Source: Desulfotomaculum sp.
GTDB lineage: Bacteria; Bacillota; Desulfotomaculia; Desulfotomaculales; Nap2-2B
Length of the DNA stretch: 39,944 nucleotides
Direction: 5' to 3'
Assembly: GCA_003485325.1 (NCBI GenBank)
Contig: DMZI01000052.1
Location: 1 to 39,944 of the forward strand
In this document: one piece after another, positions 16,800 through 24,429 of the stretch
Layout: the number at the start of each line of letters is the position of its first letter
Numbering within the stretch: position 1 is the first letter of the stretch
Notes under the pieces: generated by a model
Database searches by the model: none
What the model saw: the letters and a program-made list of their open reading frames with translations, nothing else
What the model was told of the DNA's origin: nothing
Position numbers and translations under genes: made by a program

Positions 16800-18728
16800 A
16801 TGGGGCGAAATATTTATCTCGACGACATGCCTTTAGAGGAAGCTACCGAAAAATACCTTCGAGAACTGGACGGAATAGGGGCTTTGAAACCTGCGCCGCC
16901 CGAGGTCATTCCAGTGGAAAATTCTCTTCACAGAGTTACGGCGCAGCCGGTCTATGCAAGGAGTTCATCCCCCCACTACCATTCTGCGGCGATGGACGGA
17001 TATGCCGTAATGGCGGCGAGCACGTTTGGCGCAAAAGAAACTTCCCCTCTCCAGCTTCGCTCGGAGATAGACGCAATGCCTGTTGACACAGGTGATCCCC
17101 TGCCGGCGGGCTGCGATGCCGTGATTATGATCGAGGATATCCACCCGGTCAACGAAGGTACGATAGAAATTATTCAGCCGGCTTATCCCTGGCAGCATGT
17201 CAGGGTAGTGGGAGAGGATATAGTCGCCACTGAAATGATTATACCCGCCAACCACAGGGTCAGGCCGATAGATATAGGCGGCCTTCTAGCCGGAGGGGTA
17301 ACCGAAATTGCCGTACGACCAAAACCTTATGTGGCTGTAATTCCCACCGGAGATGAGATAATTGAACCCTGCGCTGAACCCGAGCCGGGCAAAATAATTG
17401 ATTTCAATTCACGGGTTTTTGTGGCGATGATTGAAGAATGGGGCGGTTTGGCTCAGCGCCGGAAAATTATCAGGGATGATCCGCACCTGCTGCAGCAGGC
17501 CCTGGCGGCTGCTGCAAAAACAGCCGATCTGGTTTTAATCAACGCCGGTTCTTCTGCCGGCAGGGAGGACTTCACTTCCGAAGTCATCAGCAGGATGGGC
17601 AAAGTTGTGGCGCACGGGGTCGCCATCAGGCCTGGCAAGCCCGTTATACTTGGGGTAGTTGAGAACAAGCCGGTCATCGGAATACCAGGCTATCCCGTGT
17701 CAGCTTACCTTTGCGCCGAACTGTTCGTTAAAAGAATCGTTTATCACAAGCAAGCCCTGATTCCTCCCCCACAGGAAAAGATAAAAGCTTTGATGTCCAG
17801 AAAACTTTACTCTTCGCTTGGTGTGGAGGAATTTGTCCGGGTCAAGCTGGGGCGTGTCGGCGATCAAGTAATAGCGACGCCGGTAACCAGGGGGGCCGGG
17901 GTAGTTATGTCTTTAATACGGGCTGACGGGGTTATCCGCGTGCCCAGGTTTTCTGAGGGGATTGCCAAAGGAGAAACAACGGAAGTAGAGCTCCTGCGTT
18001 CTTACCAGGAAGTGCAGGAGACTACTGTTATTATCGGAAGCCATGACAATACGCTTGATATACTGGCCAATTACATGCGCCTGTTCTTCCCGGAGGCGTC
18101 CGTTTCCAGCGCACACGTCGGCAGCCTGGCCGGCCTCACGGCTCTAAAACGTAACGAGGCGCATTGCGCGGGCATACACCTTTTAGATGAAGAAACCGGT
18201 GAATATAATGTTTTCTATATAAAACGCTACCTGCCGAAAAAAGAGGTAATCCTGGTAAACCTTGTTTACCGTCAGCAGGGCTTGATTGTTAAAAAGGGAA
18301 ATCCAAAAAACATTTCAGGGCTTGAAGATTTAACAAGGCAGGATATAACTTTCGTCAACCGTCAAAACGGCGCCGGAACGCGGGTGCTGCTGGATTATAG
18401 CCTTAAGCAAAAGGGAATATCGCCGGGTAAGATAAGGGGTTATGATCGGGAGGAATACACTCATATGGCGGTTGCGGCTGCCGTTGCGGCCGGAGAAGCG
18501 GACTGCGCGCTTGGTATTCAGGCTGCGGCAAACGCTTTGAACCTTGATTTTATCGGCCTCGGGGAAGAGCGTTATGACCTGTGCATTCCGGAAGAACACT
18601 GGGAAACTCGCTATATCAAGCGATTACTCAGTGTTATTGAAAGTCCGGATTTTAAAAAGGAAGTCGGTTCTCTGGCTGGTTATGATCTTAGGGACTGCGG
18701 GAAAATCATGTGGAAAAGCAGGGAATAA
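16800..18728 (+). CDS. MoeA fused to a periplasmic-binding-protein-like domain
   Basis: 642 residues. The first about 400 are a complete MoeA (SAAMDGYAVMA, DTGDPLPAGCDAVIMIED, VAVIPTGDEII, GKIIDFNSRVF, LVLINAGSSAGREDF, GIPGYPVSAYL). The last about 220 are a PBP-like domain (TTVIIGSHDNTLDILANY, LLDEETGEYN, GLIVKKGNPKNI, FVNRQNGAGTRVLLD), as in molybdopterin biosynthesis proteins annotated MoeA/LysR-substrate-binding. The PBP part resembles TupA/ModA-like oxyanion binders without a signal peptide, so it probably senses or channels molybdate or tungstate in the cytoplasm. The glycine-proline loop reads GIPGYP, with Tyr where the first MoeA has His (GLPGHP). The start ATG has GGGAG 6 bases upstream. 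A dedicated tungsten-inserting paralogue is a reasonable but unproven reading. Confidence 0.92.
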   Translation: MGRNIYLDDMPLEEATEKYLRELDGIGALKPAPPEVIPVENSLHRVTAQPVYARSSSPHYHSAAMDGYAVMAASTFGAKETSPLQLRSEIDAMPVDTGDPLPAGCDAVIMIEDIHPVNEGTIEIIQPAYPWQHVRVVGEDIVATEMIIPANHRVRPIDIGGLLAGGVTEIAVRPKPYVAVIPTGDEIIEPCAEPEPGKIIDFNSRVFVAMIEEWGGLAQRRKIIRDDPHLLQQALAAAAKTADLVLINAGSSAGREDFTSEVISRMGKVVAHGVAIRPGKPVILGVVENKPVIGIPGYPVSAYLCAELFVKRIVYHKQALIPPPQEKIKALMSRKLYSSLGVEEFVRVKLGRVGDQVIATPVTRGAGVVMSLIRADGVIRVPRFSEGIAKGETTEVELLRSYQEVQETTVIIGSHDNTLDILANYMRLFFPEASVSSAHVGSLAGLTALKRNEAHCAGIHLLDEETGEYNVFYIKRYLPKKEVILVNLVYRQQGLIVKKGNPKNISGLEDLTRQDITFVNRQNGAGTRVLLDYSLKQKGISPGKIRGYDREEYTHMAVAAAVAAGEADCALGIQAAANALNLDFIGLGEERYDLCIPEEHWETRYIKRLLSVIESPDFKKEVGSLAGYDLRDCGKIMWKSRE

Positions 18729-18847
18729 ATTTTAATATCACTGCGCTAACAGTTTAGGAATGGTAACCGTTAAGAGTAATTTGTCCAGTTACCTTATTTA
18801 AAGGGGATTAACAGGAAAAGCGAACATTTAGTGTTTGAAAAAAGCAA

Positions 18848-18863
18848 AATCTCCGAGTCTGAA
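18848..18863 (+). other. Riboswitch relic (5' end only)
   Basis: The 16 bases AAAATCTCCGAGTCTG are identical to the first 16 of the distal minus-strand Moco riboswitch, but none of the downstream blocks follow. It is likely the stump of a broken fifth element, ahead of the orphan FN3 fragment. Confidence 0.5.
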
Positions 18864-18926
18864 CATCTAAGGCTTTAAAATATTGACTTCTGCACTGACG
18901 GATCAAGCGATGATATTCCTGCAAAA

Positions 18927-19181
18927 ATGACGAGTGCTCCCACTGTCACTAAAGATGTGGGTCACATAGACATTTCCTGGAGTTCCGTAACAGGCGCCAC
19001 ATACTACCATGTATACAAGAGCTCAAACAAATACTGGGATTATACCGAACTGGGCAGTTCTTCCACTACTACATACATATGGAACAGCCCGTCAAACGGA
19101 ACCTGGTACATCAGGATTGAGGCCGACGGCAACGGCGGCAAGGGTGGTTTTTCTCCGTCTACCAGTGTTACATGGCCTTAA
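18927..19181 (+). CDS. Orphan fibronectin type III-like module, likely fragment
   Basis: The 84 residues form essentially one FN3-type beta sandwich: VGHIDISWSSVTGATYYHVYKSS, here quoted in part as ISWSSVTGATYYHVY, then a GTWYIRIEADGNGGKGGFSP end. There is no signal peptide, and the ATG lacks a good ribosome binding site. The frame remains open upstream to 18879, so this is probably the tail of a larger lost secreted protein. A strong terminator follows at 19216, as for a genuine gene end. It lies between a riboswitch stump and an intact riboswitch, in a zone of apparent rearrangement. Confidence 0.45.
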   Translation: MTSAPTVTKDVGHIDISWSSVTGATYYHVYKSSNKYWDYTELGSSSTTTYIWNSPSNGTWYIRIEADGNGGKGGFSPSTSVTWP

Positions 19182-19215
19182 AAGAACAAGGACAGGCTAA
19201 CGACTGAAAAAAAAG

Positions 19216-19246
19216 ACCTCCGGCTTGTTGTTGCCGGGGGGTTTTT
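19216..19246 (+). terminator. Intrinsic terminator after the FN3 module
   Basis: The stem ACCTCCGGC / GCCGGGGGG (one G-U pair) with a TTGTTGTT loop is followed by TTTTT at 19242-19246. Confidence 0.85.
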
Positions 19247-19351
19247 GAAATTTCCCGCAACGAAGAACAGGCAGCGCATAACATTTTTTTAAAAATCTTT
19301 TTTCTTTTTTGCAGGGAATTTGCCTTAATTATAGTATATAATATACATAAT

Positions 19352-19446
19352 ATCTCCGAGTCTGGCAGGCCTTGTTAAAAAAGCATGGCGGTCAGGCCGA
19401 CAGGGTGTAGGGGGAAACTCCTGCGCCTCCCATTGTGGAAAGGAGA
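19352..19446 (+). promoter_or_regulatory. Moco riboswitch upstream of HEAT-like gene
   Basis: P1 is TCTCC/GGAGA, P2 pairs GTCTGGC with GTCAGGC, and P3 is a 7-pair helix (GTAGGGG / CTCCTGC) closed by a GAAA tetraloop. The blocks GCGCCTCCCA and GTGGAAAGGAG follow. It is nearly identical to the minus-strand copy at 12558-12650 at its ends, and both have a robust P3, so it is Moco rather than Tuco type. A TATAAT at 19337-19342 would start RNA at about 19349, just before P1; no good -35 was seen. The strand points to the small HEAT-like gene at 19691. Confidence 0.9.
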
Positions 19447-19465
19447 AGATAGCTTTGATAAAGTG

Positions 19466-19502
19466 AAGCTTTGTCCTTTTTGCGTTTGGGCAAAGCTTTT
19501 TC
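19466..19502 (+). terminator. Intrinsic terminator of the 19352 riboswitch
   Basis: An 11-pair stem (AAGCTTTGTCC / GGGCAAAGCTT) with a T-rich loop is followed by TTTCTT. Its left arm is duplicated just upstream (AGCTTTG at 19451), which offers a competing hairpin AGCTT/AAGCT, a plausible antiterminator. Confidence 0.85.
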
Positions 19503-19690
19503 TTATATAAAGCATAAGTATTCTGGCCAACGGAGCGCCGGGGGATCAACTCGGTGTCTGATCATAAGGTTGTCTTTAAACGTTCAGGCATAGGAAGGGT
19601 GAATTAATCGTAATGGCATCAAGCGGCAGGTTTAAAGTCCGGTTTAAGATTTGCAAGTTGTTTTAGCATAATTATAAGGAGGATAATAAC

Positions 19691-20005
19691 ATGAACTTGA
19701 CAAAACATGATCAACTCTTAACTTTAGGCAAAAAATTATTGGAATCTCCCTGGCCTATGTGCGACCAGATAGCGCGGCAAATATATGAAATGGGCGGAGA
19801 AGAAGCAAAGAAAGTTTTATTGGGAGGACTAAAAGGGAAAAGCCATCATATCAGACTGGCGTCCATTAAAATGTTAACCGAGTTTCATGATGCTTCCCTA
19901 GCCGATTACATCAAGCCTTTTTTGGATGATCCTTTATACGAAACAAGAATGCAGGCAAAAAAATCACTGGCAGAGCTGACCGGGGAAGAAATTTCAGCCA
20001 GTTAA
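19691..20005 (+). CDS. Small HEAT-repeat-like protein under riboswitch control
   Basis: 104 residues, all helical, with two to three HEAT/PBS-lyase-type repeats (ALLGGLKGKSHHIRLASIKML-like: residues VLLGGLKGKSHHIRLASIK, then YIKPFLDDPLYETRMQAKKSL). Such modules bind proteins or assist cofactor attachment; no enzymatic motif is present. The start ATG has AAGGAGG at the right distance. The only upstream control element is the Moco riboswitch with terminator, so the protein probably takes part in Mo/W cofactor or cofactor-enzyme handling. The function is unknown. The SPWPMCDQIARQI segment holds the only cysteine. Confidence 0.8.
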   Translation: MNLTKHDQLLTLGKKLLESPWPMCDQIARQIYEMGGEEAKKVLLGGLKGKSHHIRLASIKMLTEFHDASLADYIKPFLDDPLYETRMQAKKSLAELTGEEISAS

Positions 20006-20032
20006 CGTTTCTGGCGGGATATTCATACTCAT

Positions 20033-20060
20033 ATCTCCGAGAAACCCTTGCGCCTCCTAC
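20033..20060 (+). other. Riboswitch relic with internal deletion
   Basis: TCTCCGA runs straight into GAAACCCTTGCGCCTCCTAC, joining the first block of the Moco motif to its GAAAC and GCGCCTCC blocks with about 55 bases missing. The final GGAAAGGAG is absent. It lies just after the HEAT-like gene and is probably non-functional. Confidence 0.55.
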
Positions 20061-20268
20061 ATATTCCGCATGACTGTCCTTCATGCTTAAGGGCTAGTCC
20101 TAATGAGTTACTCCCTTTTTCAATCTTATTTAAACCCTTACTCATTCTTTTTAGCTATTTTCTTTTAAATTTAGATAATTTACTATTTTTGTTGATGAAA
20201 CAAATCGGAGGCAATCTTAGAAAGCGCTTTAAAGTCTTATTTTAAAAGGTTTTAAAAGGGAGGGGGAA

Positions 20269-20430
20269 TTGATAAAAATAAAAAAAGCAGTAATATTTAT
20301 TAGTTTTTTTTCCATCCTGATTTACCCCCGTCTGGAGGTTGGTTATCTGTTGCATAAAAATAAGGGCGGGAAGAACTTTTATAAGCGCATGAGGCCAAAG
20401 TATCCCCATTTTCAGGCAGGTTATCTTTAA
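20269..20430 (+). CDS. Possible 53-aa small membrane protein
   Basis: A TTG start at 20269 with AGGGAGGGGG directly upstream opens a 53-codon frame. It encodes a short basic N-terminus, a hydrophobic stretch (AVIFISFFSILIY) and a basic tail (KNKGGKNFYKRMRPK). It resembles no family I recognise. The strong Shine-Dalgarno sequence is the main support; base composition alone does not prove coding. Confidence 0.3.
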   Translation: MIKIKKAVIFISFFSILIYPRLEVGYLLHKNKGGKNFYKRMRPKYPHFQAGYL

Positions 20431-20611
20431 GCAAGAAAGATAAATCGGGGGTATTTTAGTATTTTACCCGCGTGCTGGTTTCACTGTCCAGCTTAAGAGA
20501 TCTCTGTAGGGCAGGAAATGAATAACAATCAGGCTGGGAAATTTCTGAGCTTTTTCGTGGAAAAGTTCAGGGAATGTGGAAGCAAAGGCCATTAAGTGCA
20601 TAATGTATGTG
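20431..20611. other. Intergenic stretch with small hairpins upstream of the bam promoter
   Basis: No gene is visible. Two short stem-loops occur: CGGGGGTA/TACCCGCG around 20445-20472 and GCTGG/CCAGC around 20474-20492. Neither has a T tail. They could be operator or processing sites for the adjacent bam promoter. Confidence 0.3.
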
Positions 20612-20640
20612 TTGACAAACAGTACGAAGATTTGTTTAAT
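20612..20640 (+). promoter_or_regulatory. Sigma-A-type promoter of the bam operon
   Basis: TTGACA (20612-20617) is separated by exactly 17 bases from TTTAAT (20635-20640), one mismatch from the -10 consensus. Transcription would start at about 20647, about 93 bases before bamB. It is the best housekeeping promoter seen in the window. Confidence 0.7.
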
Positions 20641-20689
20641 TAAGCACGATGGTGACCAAAAATGAACAACCTGCGCAGCATAGAGATTG

Positions 20690-20707
20690 GCTGGGGAGAT
20701 ACCCAGC
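20690..20707 (+). promoter_or_regulatory. Leader hairpin upstream of bamB
   Basis: A perfect 6-bp stem (GCTGGG / CCCAGC) with a GAGATA loop lies in the predicted bam leader, 32 bases before the start codon. It has no T tail, so it may stabilise the mRNA or bind a regulator rather than terminate. Confidence 0.4.
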
Positions 20708-20739
20708 GGGGCTAAAAAGATATGTAGAGGGGTTTAAAA

Positions 20740-22701
20740 ATGAGGTACGCAGAGACAGGGTATTATTTAGAAGTTGATTTATCAACAGGAAACGTTGAAA
20801 GGGTAGAATCCGACCCGAAATGGACCGAACTTTATATGGGGGGCTTAGGTACTAACGCTAAAATATTATGGGACAGGGTTCCCCCTGAAATCGAGGCCTT
20901 TTCTCCTGACAATCTGCTTATTTTCAGCGCTGGCCTTTTAGGCGGCACACTTGCTCCCGGCGCCAACCGGGCTATTGTTTCTACCATTTCACCCCAGACG
21001 GGGTTAATGGCCTATTCAATGATGGGCGGTTTTTTTGCGCCCGAATTGAAGTATGCCGGTTATGACAAAGTGATCATTCGCGGCAAGTCCCCCGACTTGG
21101 TCTATTTGTGGATCAACAATGATAAGGTGGAAATACGTGACGCTTCTCATTTGAAGGGCAAAGGCGCTGTTGAAACTCAGGAACTTATTAAACAGGAGTT
21201 AAATGAACCGAAAGCCCATGTGGCTGCTATCGGTCTGGCCGGTGAAAACAAAGTCTGGTATGCCTCCATTGAGCAGGGCAGGTCCAGCTGCAGCCGGGCA
21301 GGTGTAGGCGCCGTAATGGGTGATAAAGGTCTAAAGGCGATAGCTGTTCGCGGAACAAAAGACGTCAATGTTGCCCAGCCGGCTGAATTCATCAAGGAAT
21401 GCAACGGTATTATGGACTATATCAAATACCGGGCAGACAATCCAATTAAAAATGTAGAGCCCATTTTTCAGAATCTGGGTTCGCCGCAAGAGATGCTGCT
21501 GCATGATGAAAAATGGCATACCACCGGTTTTATGTGGGGGAATGCCCGCGCGAGAAGAAAAGACTTCTGGACTGAGGAAGTGGAAGAGCAGTGGACGTCA
21601 GTCCAAGAAAGTGTCCGGAAGCGGTTAATAAGCTGCTATAACTGCCCGATGAAATGCGGCGGTTTGATTTCCGTGCCTGGAAGTCCGAACTACATGATGA
21701 AATGCTACTCTAAGCTTACTTATACGATGGCTGCCTATTCCGACCTGGCCTTTGGCTTTAAAATCGCTCAAATGGCCACGGAGTACGGCGTGGACGGATT
21801 CTCCTGCCCGCAGACTATGGCCTTCGCCCTTGAACTTCTTGAAGCCGGTATTTTGACGGAAGCGGACTTTCCGGGAATGCCGTCCGATACAGAGGGGAGA
21901 TTTTACTGGCTGCTTGACAGGATTGTCCGCCGGGAAGGTATAGGAGATATTTTGGCAAACGGCACATACTGGGCTGCCCAGGCAATTGGCAAAGGCGCAG
22001 AAGAATACGCTCACAATAACATTAAAAAACATGAACAGCTTCCTCTTAAGCTGGGAATGCTGAACCCCGTTTATTTCCTTATGTACTGTACAGGTGAAAA
22101 AATAAATATTACCCAGATTGAAGGGCAGTTTCCCCAGGAGCCTTTCCCAACTATAGAATCGAGAGAAGAGTTTATCAGAGATTGGATCCAGGTTCCTGAT
22201 GAGAAGTTTAAAAAATATTTCCTGGACTGGAATGCACGAGGAGAAAACTCGAATCCCCAGTACCCGACTCCTGAAATTGCAGCTGAACTGGTTGACTGGA
22301 TGGAGAGGATGCATTACATTGATGATGCTCTCGGGGTATGCGCCGGTCTGTCGTCATTCCCCTTAAAGCCTCCCTATCACATACATAATTACCCGCGTTT
22401 TTTCTCGGCGGGCACCGGAATCGAAATGGATGAAGATACACTGACACAGGCAGCCAGGAGAAACCGGACCTTAATCAGGGCCATCAATGTGAGAAGAGGC
22501 ATGACCAGAGCAGATGAAAAGCCGCCGGAAGACCATTGGAGGAAGAGGTTTCCCGAGCTTGAAAAAGCTCTCTTAGACGTTTACTACAAGTTCAGGGGAT
22601 GGGATGAGCGGGGTATCCCCACAAAAGAGTATCTGCAGGAAATGGATCTGGGTTTCGTTGCTGAAGACTTGGAAAAAAGAGGGATCTTAAAAGATGAGTA
22701 A
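20740..22701 (+). CDS. bamB: Class II benzoyl-CoA reductase, tungsten catalytic subunit BamB
   Basis: 653 residues, an aldehyde:ferredoxin oxidoreductase-family protein holding a tungsten bis-pterin and one [4Fe-4S] cluster. In the bam system it reduces the benzene ring of benzoyl-CoA to the 1,5-dienoyl-CoA. N-terminal pterin motifs include GGLGTNAKILWDRV and APGANRAIVSTISPQTG. Cluster cysteines are C299, C302 and C306 (SCYNCPMKCGG) with C534 (GVCAG). E251 and H260 (QEMLLHDEKWH) and C322 (MMKCYS) fall at exactly the numbers I recall for the active site of Geobacter metallireducens BamB, which separates it from true aldehyde oxidoreductases. It overlaps bamC by 8 bases. The order of the next genes reproduces bamBCDEFGHI. 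The substrate is inferred, since no other benzoate genes are in the window. Confidence 0.9.
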   Translation: MRYAETGYYLEVDLSTGNVERVESDPKWTELYMGGLGTNAKILWDRVPPEIEAFSPDNLLIFSAGLLGGTLAPGANRAIVSTISPQTGLMAYSMMGGFFAPELKYAGYDKVIIRGKSPDLVYLWINNDKVEIRDASHLKGKGAVETQELIKQELNEPKAHVAAIGLAGENKVWYASIEQGRSSCSRAGVGAVMGDKGLKAIAVRGTKDVNVAQPAEFIKECNGIMDYIKYRADNPIKNVEPIFQNLGSPQEMLLHDEKWHTTGFMWGNARARRKDFWTEEVEEQWTSVQESVRKRLISCYNCPMKCGGLISVPGSPNYMMKCYSKLTYTMAAYSDLAFGFKIAQMATEYGVDGFSCPQTMAFALELLEAGILTEADFPGMPSDTEGRFYWLLDRIVRREGIGDILANGTYWAAQAIGKGAEEYAHNNIKKHEQLPLKLGMLNPVYFLMYCTGEKINITQIEGQFPQEPFPTIESREEFIRDWIQVPDEKFKKYFLDWNARGENSNPQYPTPEIAAELVDWMERMHYIDDALGVCAGLSSFPLKPPYHIHNYPRFFSAGTGIEMDEDTLTQAARRNRTLIRAINVRRGMTRADEKPPEDHWRKRFPELEKALLDVYYKFRGWDERGIPTKEYLQEMDLGFVAEDLEKRGILKDE

Positions 22702-23233
22702 AGTCAAGAAGATTATCAAAACAATTACGGTCGATATAGAAAAATGCAATGGCTGCCGGGCGTGCGAGGCGGTTTGCTCAGCCTTTCACGCTGAACCGAA
22801 ATACAGTACCATTAATCCGGAAAGGTCCCGTATCAGGATGATGCGTCATCCGCTGAAAGATATATTTATTCCTGTATACGCCGGTGAATATACTCCAGCC
22901 GAGTGTATGGGAAGGGATAAATATATAATTGACGGAAGAGAATATGACGAGTGCGGTTTCTGCAGGGCTGCCTGTCCATCCAGGACGCTTTTTCATGAAC
23001 CTGATTCCGGCCTTCCTCTTAAGTGCGATATGTGTGAAGACGATCCGCCCCAGGAAAAGCCGCTTTGTGTTCAGTGGTGCATAAATGACGCTCTGATCTA
23101 TGAAGAAAGGGAAGAGGAAGTCGAAGAGGAAGTCCAGATAGACGATGTTGAGGTAGGAATAAAATCATTGGCGGACAAACATGGAATAGACAAGGTCGTG
23201 GAAACCCTTACCAGGATGTCACAGAAAAGCTAG
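22694..23233 (+). CDS. bamC: Ferredoxin-type electron-transfer subunit BamC
   Basis: The 179-residue iron-sulfur protein has multiple Cys clusters for [4Fe-4S] centres: CNGCRACEAVCSAFH (about residues 16-30), an intermediate CGFCRAACP with an upstream CMG, and CDMCEDD ... CVQWC. It resembles HycB/AOR-associated ferredoxin subunits that pass electrons to the tungsten subunit. The C-terminal tail is acidic (REEEVEEEVQIDDVEV). It starts 8 bases before the bamB stop, showing translational coupling. In the Bam complex BamC joins BamB to the other electron-transfer subunits. No odd features. Confidence 0.88.
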   Translation: MSKVKKIIKTITVDIEKCNGCRACEAVCSAFHAEPKYSTINPERSRIRMMRHPLKDIFIPVYAGEYTPAECMGRDKYIIDGREYDECGFCRAACPSRTLFHEPDSGLPLKCDMCEDDPPQEKPLCVQWCINDALIYEEREEEVEEEVQIDDVEVGIKSLADKHGIDKVVETLTRMSQKS

Positions 23234-23261
23234 AATTTAATTTGAAAGAAGAGGAAAAAAC

Positions 23262-24413
23262 GTGGAGACTGTAGCCCCCTTCAAAGAGGTTATAGATGAA
23301 ATTAAAGGTTACGGCGGAGAAGCAGTTAAATTCTGTTACCAGTGCGGAAAATGCGATACTCTTTGTCCCTGGAACAAGGTTAGACAATTCAGCATGCGCA
23401 AGCTTATCCGAGAGGCTACATTCGGTTTGACCGAAATCGAACATGAAGAGATCTGGCGCTGTACTACCTGCGGAAAGTGCGCTTTAAAGTGCCCCAGGGA
23501 AGTGAAGCAAATAGAAAATATGAAAGCCCTGCGCAGGATGGCTGCAGGATATGGTGTTTATCCCACTGCTATCAAACCTGTCCGCGGCATAAACTCGAAC
23601 CTTGAAGCGGATGGAAACCCGTTCGGCGAACCCCGCAGCGCCAGGGCAGATTGGGCAAAAGGCCTGTCCGTAAAAACATTCGAGGAAGGAATGGAATATT
23701 TATATTTCCCCGGCTGCTACTTAAGCTATGACGCACGGTTAAAAAAGGTAGCGCAGGCTACGGCAAAGATACTCAACAAAGCCGGAGTAGATTACGGAAT
23801 ACTGGGCGAAAAGGAAAGCTGCTGTGGAGAAAGCATCCGCAAAACAGGCAATGAGGATTTGTTCAAACACCTGGCCAGGGAAAATATCAAAACCTGGATT
23901 GATATCGGTGTGAAGAAAATTATCGTTTCTTCTCCTCATTGTTACCACACATTCAAGAACGAGTATCCCGATTTTTCGGCCAATTTTGAGATCATCCATA
24001 TCTCACAGCTTATTTTTAAACTGATTGATGAGGGAAAGATTCAGATCAGCAAAGAGTTCGCTAAAAAAGTTACGTATCATGACCCGTGTTACTTGGGCCG
24101 GCATAATGGTGTATATGACGAACCGCGGGAGGCTTTAAAGAAAATACCCGGTCTGGAACTAAACGAAATGCCCGAGACACGGGAAGACAGTTTCTGTTGC
24201 GGTATGGGCGGAGGCAGGATTTGGATGGAAACTCCGAAGGAAGAAAGGTTCGTCAACCTCAGGCTGGAACAGGCTGTTGATGTCGGGGCCGAGGTTCTAG
24301 TTACCGCCTGCCCCTATTGTATTACCAATTTTGAGGACAGCAGATTGGTCCTGAATCTTGATGAGGTCATCGAAATCAAAGACATCACGGAGGTCATCCA
24401 GGAAGTAATCTAA
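23262..24413 (+). CDS. bamD: HdrD-like iron-sulfur subunit BamD
   Basis: 383 residues, starting at GTG 23262. Two [4Fe-4S] ferredoxin motifs come first (CYQCGKCDTLCPW at about 27 and CTTCGKCALKCPR at about 69), then two CCG domains (PGCYLSYDARL ... KESCCGES and DPCYLGRHN ... DSFCCGMGGG), and a final ACPYCITNFED. This is the architecture of heterodisulfide reductase subunit D/fused HdrCB, whose CCG domains hold noncubane [4Fe-4S] clusters. It is thought to link the tungsten unit BamBC to the flavin/bifurcating unit BamEF. The gene lies in the correct bam position, but FdhD rather than BamE follows directly. Confidence 0.87.
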   Translation: METVAPFKEVIDEIKGYGGEAVKFCYQCGKCDTLCPWNKVRQFSMRKLIREATFGLTEIEHEEIWRCTTCGKCALKCPREVKQIENMKALRRMAAGYGVYPTAIKPVRGINSNLEADGNPFGEPRSARADWAKGLSVKTFEEGMEYLYFPGCYLSYDARLKKVAQATAKILNKAGVDYGILGEKESCCGESIRKTGNEDLFKHLARENIKTWIDIGVKKIIVSSPHCYHTFKNEYPDFSANFEIIHISQLIFKLIDEGKIQISKEFAKKVTYHDPCYLGRHNGVYDEPREALKKIPGLELNEMPETREDSFCCGMGGGRIWMETPKEERFVNLRLEQAVDVGAEVLVTACPYCITNFEDSRLVLNLDEVIEIKDITEVIQEVI

Positions 24414-24429
24414 GGACGGAGAGCCAAAC

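Noticed and set aside
20048..20245. 65-codon plus-strand frame after the HEAT-like gene
   Set aside because: It begins inside the riboswitch relic, has no Shine-Dalgarno site, and its hydrophobicity reflects T-rich sequence.
20740..22701. Call as a general aldehyde:ferredoxin oxidoreductase
   Set aside because: E251, H260 and C322 and the bamC-I gene order match BamB better than AOR.
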